Below, piece after piece: positions 13,201 to 25,783 of a stretch of 64,000 nucleotides of DNA. The translations under genes and the position numbers were made by a program. Each line of letters begins with the position of its first letter. The stretch's first letter is position 1. This DNA comes from Hofstenia miamia (taxonomy: Eukaryota; Xenacoelomorpha; Acoela; Hofsteniidae), in assembly GCA_900660155.1 (NCBI GenBank), contig CABFPE010000222.1, positions 134,090-198,089 of the forward strand. Reading direction: 5' to 3'. Under the pieces are notes generated by a model, which worked only from the letters and a program-made list of their open reading frames with translations, was not told the origin of the DNA and did no database searches.

Positions 13201-16200
13201 TGCAAGAGTACAAGACAAGAGTCGAAGAATTGAAAATGGAGAATGAATATCAATTACGTTTAAAAGACATGAATTACAATGAGAAAATTAAAGAGCTTAC
13301 TGAACGTTTTATGCAAGAGATGGAGTCCTTGAAAACAAAGAACCAGGTTTTGAAAACAGAAAAGGACAAAATGGAGACAAAGCATGAAGAAGAATTCGCA
13401 GAAATTATGGAAAAACAAGCAAAGGAATTACAAGATCAAGGTTTGCAATTTCCTGAAAACTTTTTAATTTTATATCATTTTACAGTACTCTCATCTAATG
13501 AATCCCTTACAAAATATATACTATCATGTTCCTAAAGCGCAAGTGTTTTCATAATGACAATGTATAGTATTTCTATCTTTTAAATTGAAATGCATAATTC
13601 TAAAAATGGATTTTGCTAAATATTGACTTCTTCATTTGAGCAAGGCTTATTTCAATTTGTGTATATTTTATGAAATATGTTTGTACAATACTTTGGCAAT
13701 TACACATTTTCATTCCTAATTATACATTGTTTTTACTAAGAAAGCTGCAAATTTCATAAATCACATATAGTTTTTACAGTTGTGGATGTATATTACGCTG
13801 AAGCTTAAGCTTATCACTTTACAAATTTTGTGTTTGTTCAACGTTGAAGCATCAATACTAGCAGTTAGTTAACAAGATGATACTTTTTCTAGGTTTTCAT
13901 TTTCATTGACTGCTAAATAAACGTCATTTAGAGGCAGCCAATAGCCAAAAATTAATGCTCGAGTATGAAAAATATCAGGAACAACAAACAAAAAGTCAAC
14001 GAATGCAGGAGGAGAATGATAGAATGGTTCAGGATATGCAGGATAATCATAATCTGGCACTTAAAGAGCAAACTGAGCATTATGAGCTTAAACTGCAAGA
14101 CAAAGAAGCCACTATAACTCAGGTAACATAATAGAATTGTATTTACTTCGATGGTATCACCCATTTGTCTTTAAGCGTTGGCCTGTTAGAATTTCGGGTT
14201 TTCTGACAAGTATCTGTATTTTAGAAGCCATGATTTATTCGCTAAGTAGACATCAATCTCTTTCTCTGCTATTCTTAACTAACTCATTTTCTCTGTTAAA
14301 AGTTTTATTTAGTTGCAAATGGAGGCTAAAGACCAGCTGAGGGAGTATGAAGAAACGAAAAAACAAATTGAAGAGGATGCGGATCGTGAGATTCTCGATA
14401 TCAAAAATAAATACGAGAAGCGCTTGCGTGAAGGACGCGAGGAAATATTGCGTCTTAATGGCGAAAATGGTATCATGAAAAAGAAGGTAAATTCTCCTTA
14501 GAGTACAGTTTAAATTCATGTGGTAGTAAATCCTTAGCCATTAATAAGTTTGCACTCAAATATATATCTTTTGTATTTTCAATTTGAAATATGTGGAGGA
14601 ATTAATAGGTTCCATGTTTGTTCATATACACACGTACCTGTAAAATTATAGTAGTGATTTTTTTATAATTTTGAAAATTTAGTATGAAAGTCAAAATAAA
14701 GAAATCAATAATTTGAAAAGTGAGATCACTCGTTTGAATTCAGAGATCGTGAAATTGAATTCCGTCATTCAGTCACTTAACAAAGACATCACGGGATTAA
14801 AGAAGGAGATACAAGAGCGTGATGATACGATACAAGAAAAGGTACTCTTTTTTCTTACTTGGAGCAAACCAAGATCCAAAATCTGATGCTAAATAGTTTT
14901 TTAGGAGAAGAGAATATATGATTTAAAAAAGAAAAATCAAGAACTGGAAAAATTCAAGTTTGTGTTAGATTACAAAATTAAAGAGCTCAAAAAGCAAATA
15001 GAGCCTCGTGAGAATGATATCAAAGAAATGAAAGAGCAAATCCAACAAGTAAGTTTGCTAATGGGTTTCCTAGAGAAAATTTAGGGAGTCTTATATTCAG
15101 TCAATTGGGTGAGAGTTGTGTGTTCAGCTTTTTATCCCTTTGTTTTCTGCTTATTTATGTTTATTTAAAGAGCAATCATTTAGATGGAAACCGAACTTGA
15201 AAGATTCAGTAAGTCAAACCAACAACTCGAACTCAATATTAATGAAATGAAGTCGAAATTGAAAGCGACTGAGAAAGAAATGATGAACGAAAGGAAGCGA
15301 GTCCGCGATAAAGAAGCTCTTATACGTCATTTTCAAACAGACCTCCATAACTGTGTGGGCTTTATTCAAGAACCCAAACAACTTAAAGATAGCATACGGT
15401 CAATTTATCAAAAGTACAGTGCAGGAGATACCGTAAGTTATGCTCAGATTACAAGTCTGGTAGCTATTACTTACTGTTTGATTAGTTTTTCAAAAGCAAC
15501 TTGTTTTTCCTGAAACTTGTTTCTCGTCAACCTTTTCATGTTTTTGCTCCTAAACTTATCTTGAAAATTTAATTTTTTTCATTGTACTCTTGTTAATTAA
15601 GGTAGTAGGACTGTTCGATAAACAAATTATTAGAGTCAATCAATAATCAAGAAATAATTAATCTGTTGCGGCAATTATCAGTTATCAATGAATTATCCGA
15701 ACAGAACATTTTTAAAAAATATTTTTTCAAAGAACTCTCGCATACACACAAAAGAAATATCTTGGCTTCATGGAAAAAAACAATACAACTCTTGGCTTTA
15801 GGGTTTAAATTTATGCTTCAGATTTAAAACGAGTACATTTTGGTGAACTGTGTTGCTGAACTGCGTTTGGTTCAAACAAAATAAAACCTTACACGTTTGA
15901 CACTTCATAATGATAATTGAATCGAATTTGACAGGTGCATCAATCAATTATCAATTACTAAATGTTAGATCAATTATCAATAAATCGAACAGCCCTATGA
16001 TGTAGCAGAATGCTAGTTATTAAAATGATAATGTTTGAATTTCTTGAATAGCTTCCCTACAGCGAGGCTCTTAAGAATTGTTTATTCTTATTGTTGTTAG
16101 AACTCTGATTTTTAGCAACCTGATCCAATGAAAAGTTTAGTGTTAGTAGGGATCCTTTTTCGAGCTGTTTAGCATCAATATTTTTTTCTGAATGTCTTGA

Positions 16201-17049
16201 TACTTCATTCAGTCTTTTTGGGTGAAATAATAATTTATATTTTGCTTTTATGAATCATCACTGCATTGCTTCAACAGTTTATTAAATAACTTATTTTAGA
16301 AAGAAGCTGCTAGTGTAGATGCAGACATTCAAAAAGAGTATAGCCGGCAACGGGAACATCTCGAAAGATCAGTAGCTTCTTTGAGGAAGAAGCTATCAAA
16401 GGATACTGAAATACATAGAGCTGATAACGTTCGCATCATGCAGGTATCGAACTATATTTTACAGAGAAAATTATTTGTTTAAATAAGTTTTTGGGCGCTA
16501 CCGAAATAGACCATTCATTTTTAACAAATCATGAGCTGAGTAAACATTATTTATATGAGTAATTACCCCTTTCGTTTGTGAAATTATTGATTTTTTAGGA
16601 GAATGTGACATTAATCAAAGAAATCAATGATCTGAGAAGAGAATTGAAAATATCAAGATCAAAAATACATGATTTTGAAGCGCAATTAGGAATCCTGAAT
16701 AAAAAGAAGACTGGGAATTTACCCGATGTTGCTGCCCAAGCAAAACTTGCTGCCGAAAGGCCATCTTATAGTGCTGGCACTTTAAGACCTGATGATGACC
16801 CAGAAAGACTTATTGATATGCAGGTGATTAATCACGTTTAGTTGTAAAACATTATTGATCTCATTGAAATGTTAATTTCAATTAAAGTTTACATATATTT
16901 TGGTTTATAAGTAAACTGAAATTTAGAGGGAAGAAATTCGCCGAATGAGAGCTCAGCTACATGAATTCGAAATGCAGCTTGCGATGAGACCAAATAGCGG
17001 CAGCAGACTCCCTCCTATGAGCATTGAGGCTTCCGCAGAAGAAAATTAA
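7275..17049 (+). CDS. CFAP57: CFAP57 (WDR65), cilia- and flagella-associated protein 57, complete
   Basis: Exons: 7275-7745, 7788-8053, 10900-11059, 11147-11296, 11442-11584, 11665-11830, 12289-12535, 12657-12910, 12954-13115, 13191-13440, 13932-14122, 14313-14486, 14683-14841, 14905-15048, 15184-15432, 16300-16443, 16599-16823, 16927-17049. All introns are GT-AG and all phases agree. The sum is 3,678 nt, giving 1,225 residues, close to the roughly 1,250 of vertebrate orthologues. Residues 1 to about 670 are WD40 repeats ([22 protein letters not shown]). The rest is a long coiled coil with stretches nearly identical to vertebrate CFAP57 ([45 protein letters not shown]). The protein belongs to inner-arm-dynein and regulatory structures of motile axonemes, so it indicates motile cilia. 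The start is the first ATG, giving [13 protein letters not shown], aligned with the family N-terminus. The last exon ends EASAEEN, then TAA. Confidence 0.96.
8890..9450. other. CFAP57 intron 2, unassigned repeat-like block
   Basis: This lies inside the 2.8-kb intron between exons 2 and 3. An 85-codon minus-strand frame (9151-9408) is less AT-rich than its surroundings, and the flanking minus-strand sequence gives further short open pieces. It looks like a decayed mobile-element remnant. I recognise no family motif in it and see no terminal repeats. Confidence 0.25.
9637..9885 (+). repeat. 30-bp minisatellite in CFAP57 intron 2
   Basis: Eight near-identical 30-bp units are arranged head to tail. 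Each holds a CAAATGATCA core followed by TTGAAAGTTAAAATGTCA or a one-base variant. Units differ mainly at CACC/CATC and at CACTTG/CATTTG. The unit is a multiple of three and lacks stops in one frame, so a 99-codon open frame (9616-9915) with a ten-residue repeat appears by chance. It lies inside an intron, with no splice support for translation. Confidence 0.9.
15606..15997. mobile_element. hAT-type MITE in CFAP57 intron 15
   Basis: The element begins TAGGACTGTTCGAT and ends with ATCGAACAGCCCTA, a 14-bp inverted pair with one mismatch. It is flanked by TAAGGTAG (left) and TGATGTAG (right), 8-bp sequences matching at six positions, consistent with an aged hAT target duplication. At about 390 bp with no coding frame, it fits a non-autonomous miniature element. 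The internal sequence is also partly self-complementary near its ends (ATTGATTGA-type motifs). Confidence 0.7.
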
Positions 17050-17061
17050 ATTTGTAAATAN

Positions 17062-17154
17062 CTACATGAATTCGAAATGCAGCTTGCGATGAGACCAAAT
17101 AGCGGCAGCAGACTCCCTCCTATGAGTATTGAGGCTTCCGCAGAAGAAAACTAA
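17062..17154 (+). other. Second copy of the CFAP57 last exon beside a single-N join
   Basis: After the N at 17061 the sequence repeats bases 16958-17050 of the terminal exon and stop. The differences are few: AGC versus AGT in MSIEAS, and AAT versus AAC before the stop. The simplest reading is two overlapping contig ends, perhaps two alleles, joined with one N. It carries no acceptor site of its own and should not be counted as a second exon. Confidence 0.85.
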
Positions 17155-17289
17155 ATTTGTAAATATGTACATTGTAAATGTTAATTTGAAATATATTTTA
17201 TAGAAATATTTACTTATTTATTTAATTGTAAGTGTTTTATTTGAGGTATAATTGGATTCAACTATTAGATAAATTATTTGAAATCATAT

Positions 17290-18310
17290 AGAACATGCGA
17301 TATTCTATTTCTTGAATCTATTATTTACCAAATCGTAACTGCATTTGGTAATTTCTTAAATTTTTTTAAACAAAAATATTTTTGAGGCATCGTCAATATT
17401 TTAAAATTATTTCCTCTAAATTTAGTAGATTTAATAATAGTAGTAGCTAATGTTCTAAATTTCAATAGTGGTAGGTTCAAATTATAAATATAATCTTCTT
17501 TGGTGTTTAGATTTGGTTGTAAGGATTTTATGAAAATGCTCTCAATGATTTTTAAATAACTTGATCTTGATATCTGGTTTAATATTTTCGTTTCAAATTT
17601 TATTAGATGATTAAAAAGTCCAGAATCGGTCTCATGTTCTACATGTCTACTGGAAAACCCAATATAACCTTCAGCACGGGTGCACTATATTTGGTGATTT
17701 GTATTTGATTTATTTTTTCGTCGATTGTTGATTAAAATTTAAATTTAGTTCTTAGTTTCTCATTGCATTATAGAAATTTAAATTTTTCGTTAATTATTGA
17801 TTTTTCTTAGTTATTTAATCACGTGCTCTGTGCGAAACCCTTTATATTTGATCTGAAAGTAATGTTCATAGTTTGTTCGATTGTTTTTTTGATCTTTTGT
17901 TATTACAATGCTTTCTAATGATGTCTTAATTTGTTGATCTATACAATTACTTGGATATTAGTTCTTCTGTAATTCTATCTTTAGTTTTCTAATTTTTTGC
18001 TTAAAGTTTTTATATTTGCTGCAATTGTCAAATATTCCATGAATGAGCCTTTAATTAGTGATATTTTGTAACTTAAAGTAGTGCTTGAGGTGTAATTCAA
18101 TAATCATGTGTCTGTTGGTTTTGTATAGATTCCAGGTCGTTTTATTATCATTTCCAATTATTTTTACATTCACTATGTTAAGTTTGTTCTTCGTTTCTAC
18201 CGCCTTTCTAAATTGAAAATTCCTATCAATTAAATTCAACTTTGTAAGTATGTTGCCTGAAGTTGCTTCATCTCGTATTAATGCAAATATATCACCCATA
18301 TAGTATTGAG
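17290..18310 (-). mobile_element. Penelope-like retroelement relic with GIY-YIG-type endonuclease piece
   Basis: On the minus strand, 18299-18051 gives YMGDIFALIRD, then LIDRNFQFRK, then TWNLYKTNRH. These match the order and spacing of the Penelope-like reverse transcriptase: catalytic box, the IQFT-type motif, then the YKKPT-type segment. Further on, about 17690-17470 gives AEGYIGFSSRHVEHETDSG, then a C-terminal helix region with NLNTKEDYIYN, as in the GIY-YIG endonuclease domain of this group. Stops lie between the two parts, so the copy is inactive. It lies just downstream of CFAP57 in the opposite orientation. Confidence 0.65.
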
Positions 18311-18359
18311 AGTAAATGAAATAGATATCTGATGTTGTAAATTAAATTTAAATATATAT

Positions 18360-18520
18360 TTGCAATGATGGCGAAAATCTGGAACAATCTACCACAAACT
18401 GTACATAAATCATCATCATTACACAAGTTTGAGAAATTGTTAAAAGAAAACCTGCTTGCCAATCAATTTAAATACGGATATTCAAATATATTAAATGTAT
18501 GGCTAAAATTTGCATGGTTT
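18360..18520 (+). mobile_element. LINE 3' tail fragment
   Basis: A short frame beginning at about 18367 reads AKIWNNLPQTVHKSSSLHKF and then a lysine/leucine-rich tail. WNNLP followed by a SLxxFK helix is the usual C-terminus of CR1/jockey-type reverse transcriptases. Only the tail is present. A TA microsatellite follows at about 18632-18656. Confidence 0.55.
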
Positions 18521-18659
18521 TAATTTAAATGTTGGTTTTAATTTTATTGTATTGTATTTGTATATTTTTTGTAAATAGCTTTGTGTGCATTTTTTATTGT
18601 ACATCTGTATGTATGTAATTTGTAAATAATTTATATATATATATATATATATATATAAT

Positions 18660-19440
18660 TTGTACAGTGAAAATAAGCACGCGGAATATAAAGCTATTGA
18701 ATAATAAGAAAAGAGTAGAACCTAATGATTTCGCATGGCTAAGCCATTTTTTGAAGATGAAATGTGCTATCAAATTCCAGTAATATATTTTTCGTTGCTA
18801 AAATTTATATGTATTTATTGTATTGTACCCCAGATTGTAAATTTTTGTGTTTTTACTTTTAAGGAGTTCAATTACAAGATTAATTGATTTTTTCAATTGA
18901 ACATTTGTCTACAGATTTAACATCATATGAAACCAAATAAACTTTTGTGTTGTTTTATGATGTCATTAGCCAATAATTTATCATTGATGTTTATTGTTTG
19001 CTTCAGGTAATAATATTAGCATAATATTTTAGGTCTCAAATAATTTTATGTTTATACTTCCACATGAACTAGCAATCGTTCGCAATAATCATTTTGGGTT
19101 GTGCATTTTCGCTAAACCCTATAATTTTAAAGCATAACCTCTTAAAGATTTCGTATTTTCATAAAAGGTTGCGAATAGCTTTTTTCGTTTTTAATAATTA
19201 ACAATTTCACATTAAGTAGCTTCAAAGTAAGTTAAAGGTGAATTCTGCATTTGAATGTCAATGGATTTTTCAAAATAATCACCTAAAATTTTGATCATTT
19301 TTTCTTATTGTAATCTATTTTCATTATTGTGATTTAATTTCCTTTATCATATAGGACAGCTTTTAAATCATCTTTGCTTAAGAACTCATTAATTTATTTT
19401 AAATTGTTTATCATATTTTATATTCTGTGGATTGTGTACG
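18660..19440. other. AT-rich stretch with nothing recognised
   Basis: I see no coding pattern, terminal repeats or tandem repeats here. Confidence 0.35.
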
Positions 19441-19496
19441 GATTTAGTATTTTAACCAATCCAAGAAAGAGGGATTTTCAAATTTAAATTAAAAAC

Positions 19497-19663
19497 ATGC
19501 AAATTAAATTTATTTTGGTCTTTGTTACACTGTGTGCCATTATTTCAAGTTTCTATGCGAATGCAATAATGCTTTATGTGACCACGAACATGGTGATGAC
19601 CATCCTCACGACGACAAGCATCATGAAGTTCATCCTCGTGACCACCCTTTTATCATCAATTAA
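19497..19663 (+). CDS. Candidate small secreted His/Asp-rich peptide gene, frames discordant
   Basis: The ATG at 19497 opens a classical signal peptide (MQIKFILVFVTLCAIISSFY, then ANA as a plausible cleavage site). In that frame the remainder, to 19751, is hydrophobic and low in information. One frame over (19508-19663), the sequence directly after the signal reads NNALCDHEHGDDHPHDDKHH, then EVHPRDHPF, then a stop. This is a strikingly His/Asp-rich, metal-binding-like peptide. The combination suggests a signal peptide plus acidic/His-rich mature part split by a one-base frame difference. That could be a sequencing error, a decayed gene or an unnoticed splice. AATAAA occurs downstream near 19801. 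I recognise no family and assign no function. Confidence 0.35.
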
Positions 19664-19890
19664 GAAAACTGTGAAAACTTTATTTTATTGGAAAATTTCA
19701 TTGCTTTTTATTATTAAGAAAATAAAGGAAATTATGCATTATTCCAGTTAGAATTCAATTAGGGAAATTATTAAATTTTATATTTTTCTTGCTTAATAGT
19801 CAATAAAGAAATCATTAATAAAACGCTAAAAATTTCCTAACTTGGCGACTAACCAGATTTCTATGCATATAAATTAAGCTGCATCCGAAN

Positions 19891-20090
19891 TTGCAATCTA
19901 TTGTTCAAAATGTAACAATTTCTTTATACATATTACATAAATAATTGTCAAATATCATTGAAATTATATATGCAAGAAATTCACGTGTTTGGAATTATAT
20001 TTTATTTCTAAATTTCTTCGGTTAAAGTCATAATTAATAAGTATTTTCAAACAAAAATATTTTGTTTTATTTTACATACTTACTTTTTGT
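19891..20090. other. Duplicate of 21377-21576 between two single-N joins
   Basis: This 200-bp block, bounded by N at 19890 and N at 20091, repeats the sequence starting TTGCAATCTATTGTTC at 21377 essentially base for base. A short contig end placed out of order explains it best. Confidence 0.8.
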
Positions 20091-20091
20091 N

Positions 20092-20480
20092 TTAAATTTA
20101 TTTTGGTCTTTGTTACACTGTGTGCCATTATTTCAAGTTTCTATGCGAATGCAATAATGCTTTATGTGACCACGAACATGGTGATGACCATCCTCACGAC
20201 GACAAGCATCATGAAGTTCATCCTCGTGACCACCCTTTTATCATCAATTAAGAAAACTGTGAAAACTTTATTTTATTGGAAAATTTCATTGCTTTTTATT
20301 ATTAAGAAAATAAAGGAAATTATGCATTATTCCAGTTAGAATTCAATTAGGGAAATTATTAAATTTTATTTTTTTCTTGCTTAATAGTCAATAAAGAAAT
20401 CATTAATAAAACGCTAAAAATTTCCTAACTTGGCGACTAACCAGATTTCTATGCATATAAATTAAGCTGCATCCGAAAAT
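20092..20480 (+). other. Second copy of the 19497 peptide locus after a single-N join
   Basis: The sequence from 20092 onward repeats 19502-19889 almost perfectly, including the small peptide frame (20103-20339) and the downstream AATAAA. It then continues into unique sequence (CCGAAAATTTTGGGAG). The N at 20091 marks an unmerged overlap, so this is probably one locus shown twice. Confidence 0.8.
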
Positions 20481-23160
20481 TTTGGGAGCGGTCTTCAAAA
20501 AGATTCCATCAAATTATTGATAATGAGAACTAAGATATCTCAAAATTAGATTTAGGTAGTAAATTAATAAAAAATCTTCTACCCATTTTAGAATTGATTT
20601 ATGCAACAAATTTTATTCTGATGTGAAAGAAGAAGCAGATTTCGTTGACGTTAAGTTATCAATAAATTTATTTTTTGTGCATTTTGGAATAAAACCAAAG
20701 TAATATACTAAAAATTTAAAGAATGTTTAGAAATCAAGGGCATATTAATATTTAATTCTTCATTTTATAAGTGTGTGCACATGCAAAAAATTATAGCTCT
20801 GGAAATATATTGTCTGCAGTGCATAGAAATTGAAGGAAACATTAGTAAACTGATGATGCTATTTCTTGAATTTTCCAAGAGGTTAAATGAGAAGGAGGCA
20901 ATTGCTACTCTAGCGAAGTAATGTTTTCATCAATATAAATTATTTTCCAAAATGCAACTCAACTTCCAAGTAAATTTAAATATAATCAAGCATACAATCT
21001 TTTAATAAATCGAATGTTGGGAATTTCTTTGTGCAGTGCTTCAAAACGCAAGAAAGTTTTCCTACTGTCCCACTGACGCCACTCAATGGCTGGAATCGAC
21101 AATTCTATCTGACGGGAATGAAGGATTGTTCTAGTCTGTGGTAGAAGTAGTATAAAACCGAGCGTACCCCGTGGATATTTTGACCTTTGACCCTGGCCGG
21201 TATGTCTGTCATGGATATGATGCAATTGTGTACCTTGACCGTCTGTGTATCTCTGACGTCATTGGAATATATTCGTTTTTGTTGGCAAACACATTTGTTT
21301 GTAGTCTATTGTTTAAAATGGAACCAATTTTTTTAGAGGTTGAGGAATTTTCGAAAATCCCATGAGATTAGAATTGTTGCAATCTATTGTTCAAAATGTA
21401 ACAATTTCTTTATACATATTACATAAATAATTGTCAAATATCATTGAAATTATATATGCAAGAAATTCACGTGTTTGGAATTATATTTTATTTCTAAATT
21501 TCTTCGGTTAAAGTCATAATTAATAAGTATTTTCAAACAAAAATATTTTGTTTTATTTTACATACTTACTTTTTGTTAATGTATGTGACTTGCTTATTTA
21601 TGTGGCTTAATTTAGTGTACATACTTGTTTTTTTATTAACATACATGACATTGGAAATACCACATTAATTTAGTTTACATGTTTACTTTACTTACTTCTT
21701 TTATTTGGTAAAATGTAATTACAAATGTTTAAATCAGAGAGATAGTAATATTCGTTAAGAGCGTAATGCCTTATTTCGGTAATAAAGCAAAATAATTTTT
21801 CGGAAAAAACCAAAAACTAGTTTATGCAAAAACTCGCAATTTCTAATATTTAATAAACGTATGTGTTAAAAGCCACATACGTGTTTAAGACAAGACAAAA
21901 ATGTAATTTATTCTACACTTTGCTTATAATGACCATAGATATCTCACTATTAAATTTGTCTATTGTGTTAGTATATCATCTTTGTTGGGATGGGAATGCT
22001 GCACGTTATGAATTTCACACGGTAGATCTAAATTAATGATTAATAAACAAGTCAATAATGAAGTGATAGATCACAGTATAAAACACATGACAATTAAAAG
22101 TTTAAACAAATTCAATTCAAAATGTGTATTAACATACGAACGACGTTTCTATTTATGATAAAGTATATAATTGACTACGTTTTAAAAGAAATATCTGTAA
22201 AACTAACTAGAGATAGTATTGCAAAAAAGTGTTAAGAATCAAAAAAATCTGAGATTTAATTATAAAAATAGCTTACAAAAAAGTTTCAAATCTTTATGGA
22301 TAGTTCTTTCATCAATGTGAAATTCCATTAATCCGCTCTATGTATAAAGTTGCACTTCTTCACAGATAATGTCAACATTACATAGTTTTATCTATTAAAA
22401 TTGTTCAAATGTCAAAATGTAACATATTATAAAAACAGTACAACCATTAAAACAGTATAATTCCATTATATCGCTGCGTCTACAAAGTTGCACTTCTTAA
22501 CAAACAATGTTAACATTGTGTAGTTTTTTATCTATACCTTATTGTTCAAGTGTCAAAATTTATCCAATCGTAAAGATTGTTATTTACCAAACATGAAATC
22601 CAAATCACTTTAAAAAATATCACGATTAATTTAAACATTTTCAAATCATACAAAACTAGAATTTTTTCAAAAGTTGGAAAACAATCTCAATTATTATTAC
22701 AAAATGTTTTTTTCCGAATTTATACAATTATGTAATTGAAAGATGCTACAAAGCTAAAATGTTAATAAAGTAAAACGATTTATCAATCACCGTCTCTGGT
22801 ACAAATGAAATAAATATTTTTCAATACGTATTTCTCGAAGAATTCAACAATAAAATATTTGCAAGTAGGAATTTTTATATGGAATGTCTCAAGATTGTTG
22901 ATAACATGTTTTGTTATTAGTGTTGTAAATTGGTTGTTAACGTTTATTGATACACATATATACAAAACGTTTAAAAATGTTTATTTTATATCATAAGAAA
23001 TTGCTTACATTTTAAAATTTCATCAGTGTCTTTTATATTAAGAATTAATTAAATACAGGTTATATGACTTTTCCACGTTTGTAGACTTACATTTTTTCCG
23101 ACGTTTTTCCTTTCTTTGAGTTTACATGGCCTATGACTTTTCCACGTTTGTAGACAAGAA

Positions 23161-25380
23161 NTTGTAATTGTTTATGAGATTATAAAAACACAACAGCAAT
23201 CATTAAATGATTTAAACTACATTTCGTACATTAGGTATTAAAACAACTTAGGAACATTTTCTAAATATAGAAATAAATAGCTCAAATTACAATTATCAGA
23301 AACTGATAAAATGCAATAAATACTTCTTCAAGGCAATTTACTCATTGTAATCAAATAAAATTTATAACTCGCAATAAGCAATTAGGAAAACCGGATTTTA
23401 ACTTAATTTCCCTATTAAATGTTTTAAAATCATATAGAATTGTATATAAATATAAATTTTAAGACATTCTACAAATAAATGATTGCTAAAATACTTGCAG
23501 TTGTATAATAGTTTATGAATTTTAAAATATAAACTTTATAATTATAAGGAAAAAATAAATATTTCAAAACGCTGAATATAATCAAAGTTTAACAAAGGTT
23601 TACATTGTTTCACAGAAAGTACATGTGATTAAAAATGATATATTTATTAGTATTTACATAATAAAAATTTGTTTGATTTCCCAAGTAGTATTAAATGTTT
23701 ATGAAATGTCAACTAAAAGAACAATATCTCACAACAAATAAATACCTCAAAGGAACAAAATCTCAAAACAAATAAATACCTAGGCTTGACACAAAGTGCA
23801 TTAACGTAAAAAATTAATATTTTTACTTGCTTTTCAAAATAATAAATTGTATGAATTTTTAAACGCTCATGAGATGCAGAAGTCAGAAAATTAGATAATA
23901 ACACATGTATTGTATAAACCTTACGGAAAAGGAATATAAAAATCGTTGCTAACATTATTCCTAACATGTATTGATCTACAAAGTGGAAAATGAAACTCCA
24001 AATTTCTAAACTAAAAACAAAACGCTTTCAATGTTATACGCAGCTTTACAATGTTAAAAANTGTACGTTTGTAGTTTTAGACAATTAAAAGGAATATTAT
24101 ATTGAAATAATCGTATATGTTATGTTAATGAACTTGTTATGTACACTGAATAATCGCAATAGTATTGAATTTCATAAATTCTTGTTATTACCCAGAAAGT
24201 GTTTTATATTTAACAAAATTTATATTGTATGTATATATATAAAAGGTATTTTTATCCATATATACATATAGCTTTCTTAAACATCTAATAAAAGTCTTAA
24301 CATGAGCGTCTTACAAATTTATGTATACGTATAGTACTTAAAACTATTAATCTAATTAATATATACTTGTAATTGTTTATGAGATTATAAAAACACAACA
24401 GCAATCATTAAATGATTTAAACTACATTTCGTACATTAGGTATTAAAACAACTTAGGAACATTTTCTAAATATAGAAATAAATAGCTCAAATTACAATTA
24501 TCAGAAACTGATAAAATGAAATAAATANNNNNNNNNNNNNNNNNNNNNNNNNNNNNNTTATGAGATTATAAAAACACAACAGCAATCGTTAAATGATTTA
24601 AACTACATTTTGTACATTAGGTATTAAAACAACTTAGGAACATTTTCTAAATATAGAAATAAATAGCTTAAATTACAATTATCAGAAACTGATAAAATGC
24701 AATAAATACTTCTTCAAGCAATTTACTCATTGTATTCAAATAAAATTTATAACTCGCAATAAGCAATTAGGAAAACCGGATTTTAACTTAATTTCCCTAT
24801 TAAATGTTTTAAAATCATATAGAGATTGAGAATTTTTAAAAATAAATCTGATCTTGTTAGAGTTTCTAAGGCATAGCATTTGAGAGAATGCCAATATATT
24901 TTGGATTTCCAAGTATTTTTCCACCATTTGAGAGTCTAAAATATGTAAGAATATTCACATCTCTTAGCCACACCTCATCATTATTCATGAATTAATTGCG
25001 GGTTATGACTCATCAATTAGCACATGTCAATCAATTTTTACACATGTATACGAACGCTTTTTGCTGAAATTGCAAAAGCAATTTTCATACATTACATAGC
25101 AAACTATAAATAATTATAAAGTGTACGTTTGTAGTTTTAGACAATTGAAAGGAATATTATATTGAAATAATCGTATATGTTATGTTAATGAACTTGTTAT
25201 GTACAACTGAATAATCGCAATAGTATTGAATTTCATAAATTCTTGTTATTACCCAGAAAGTGTTTTATATTTAACAAAATTTATATTGTATGTATATATA
25301 TAAAAGGTATTTTTATCCATATATACATATAGCTTTCTTAAACATCTAATAAAAGTCTTAACATGAGCGTCTTTACACAT
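23161..25380. other. Mis-merged part of the left arm with repeated contig ends
   Basis: The block at 23162-23335 recurs at 24367-24527 and again from 24558. The block at 24062-24325 recurs at 25122-25378. Breaks are single Ns at 23161 and 24061 and a 30-N run at 24528-24557. Copies are nearly identical. Within the left arm, real repeats and overlapping contig ends cannot be told apart from the sequence alone. Confidence 0.8.
24736..24960 (-). pseudogene. Left-arm mirror of the 25784 frame, unknown protein
   Basis: This minus-strand frame reads VEKYLEIQNILAFSQMLCLR and continues through NSNKI and SLYDFKTFN to FPNCLL. It is the inverted-repeat partner of the plus-strand frame ending at 26134, with about 80 percent of residues shared. 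Synonymous and non-synonymous differences both occur, and the frame is kept open over about 60 codons. Function is unknown. Confidence 0.3.
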
Positions 25381-25783
25381 TTTCCATTTATTTTTAAAAA
25401 TAACTGACTATGATGAAAAGATGTCTTCATTTTGACAGATTATTCAGTTTTTACAATGATTCAAGTGGTGGCGGTTGACTTTATTCAACAATGTAAGTCA
25501 TTTTTGCATTTTAATAAGTTAATATTACAAATTTTGTTTCATGTGATTACGAATTACTATAAAAATTTGACACATTTAATATCTTCGCTAACAAAAATTT
25601 GTATTAGACTTGATGAAAATATATTTTGTAAAGGGGAATTGCTTCTAATCATTCTGAAAGCATCATAGAGAAAATAAATCCAAAAACAAAACTTAAAACA
25701 TTACAAATTATAATTTCACACATTTTGATTATTAGCAATTTTTTAGAATATAATTTCGAGATCTATACATTTAGAAACATAAA

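Noticed and set aside
14253-14519. 88-codon minus-strand frame
   Set aside because: Antisense of CFAP57 exon 12 and its flanking introns.
17062-17154. Real tandem duplication of the CFAP57 last exon
   Set aside because: It abuts a single N, lacks an acceptor and differs only by allele-like changes. An unmerged contig overlap is simpler.
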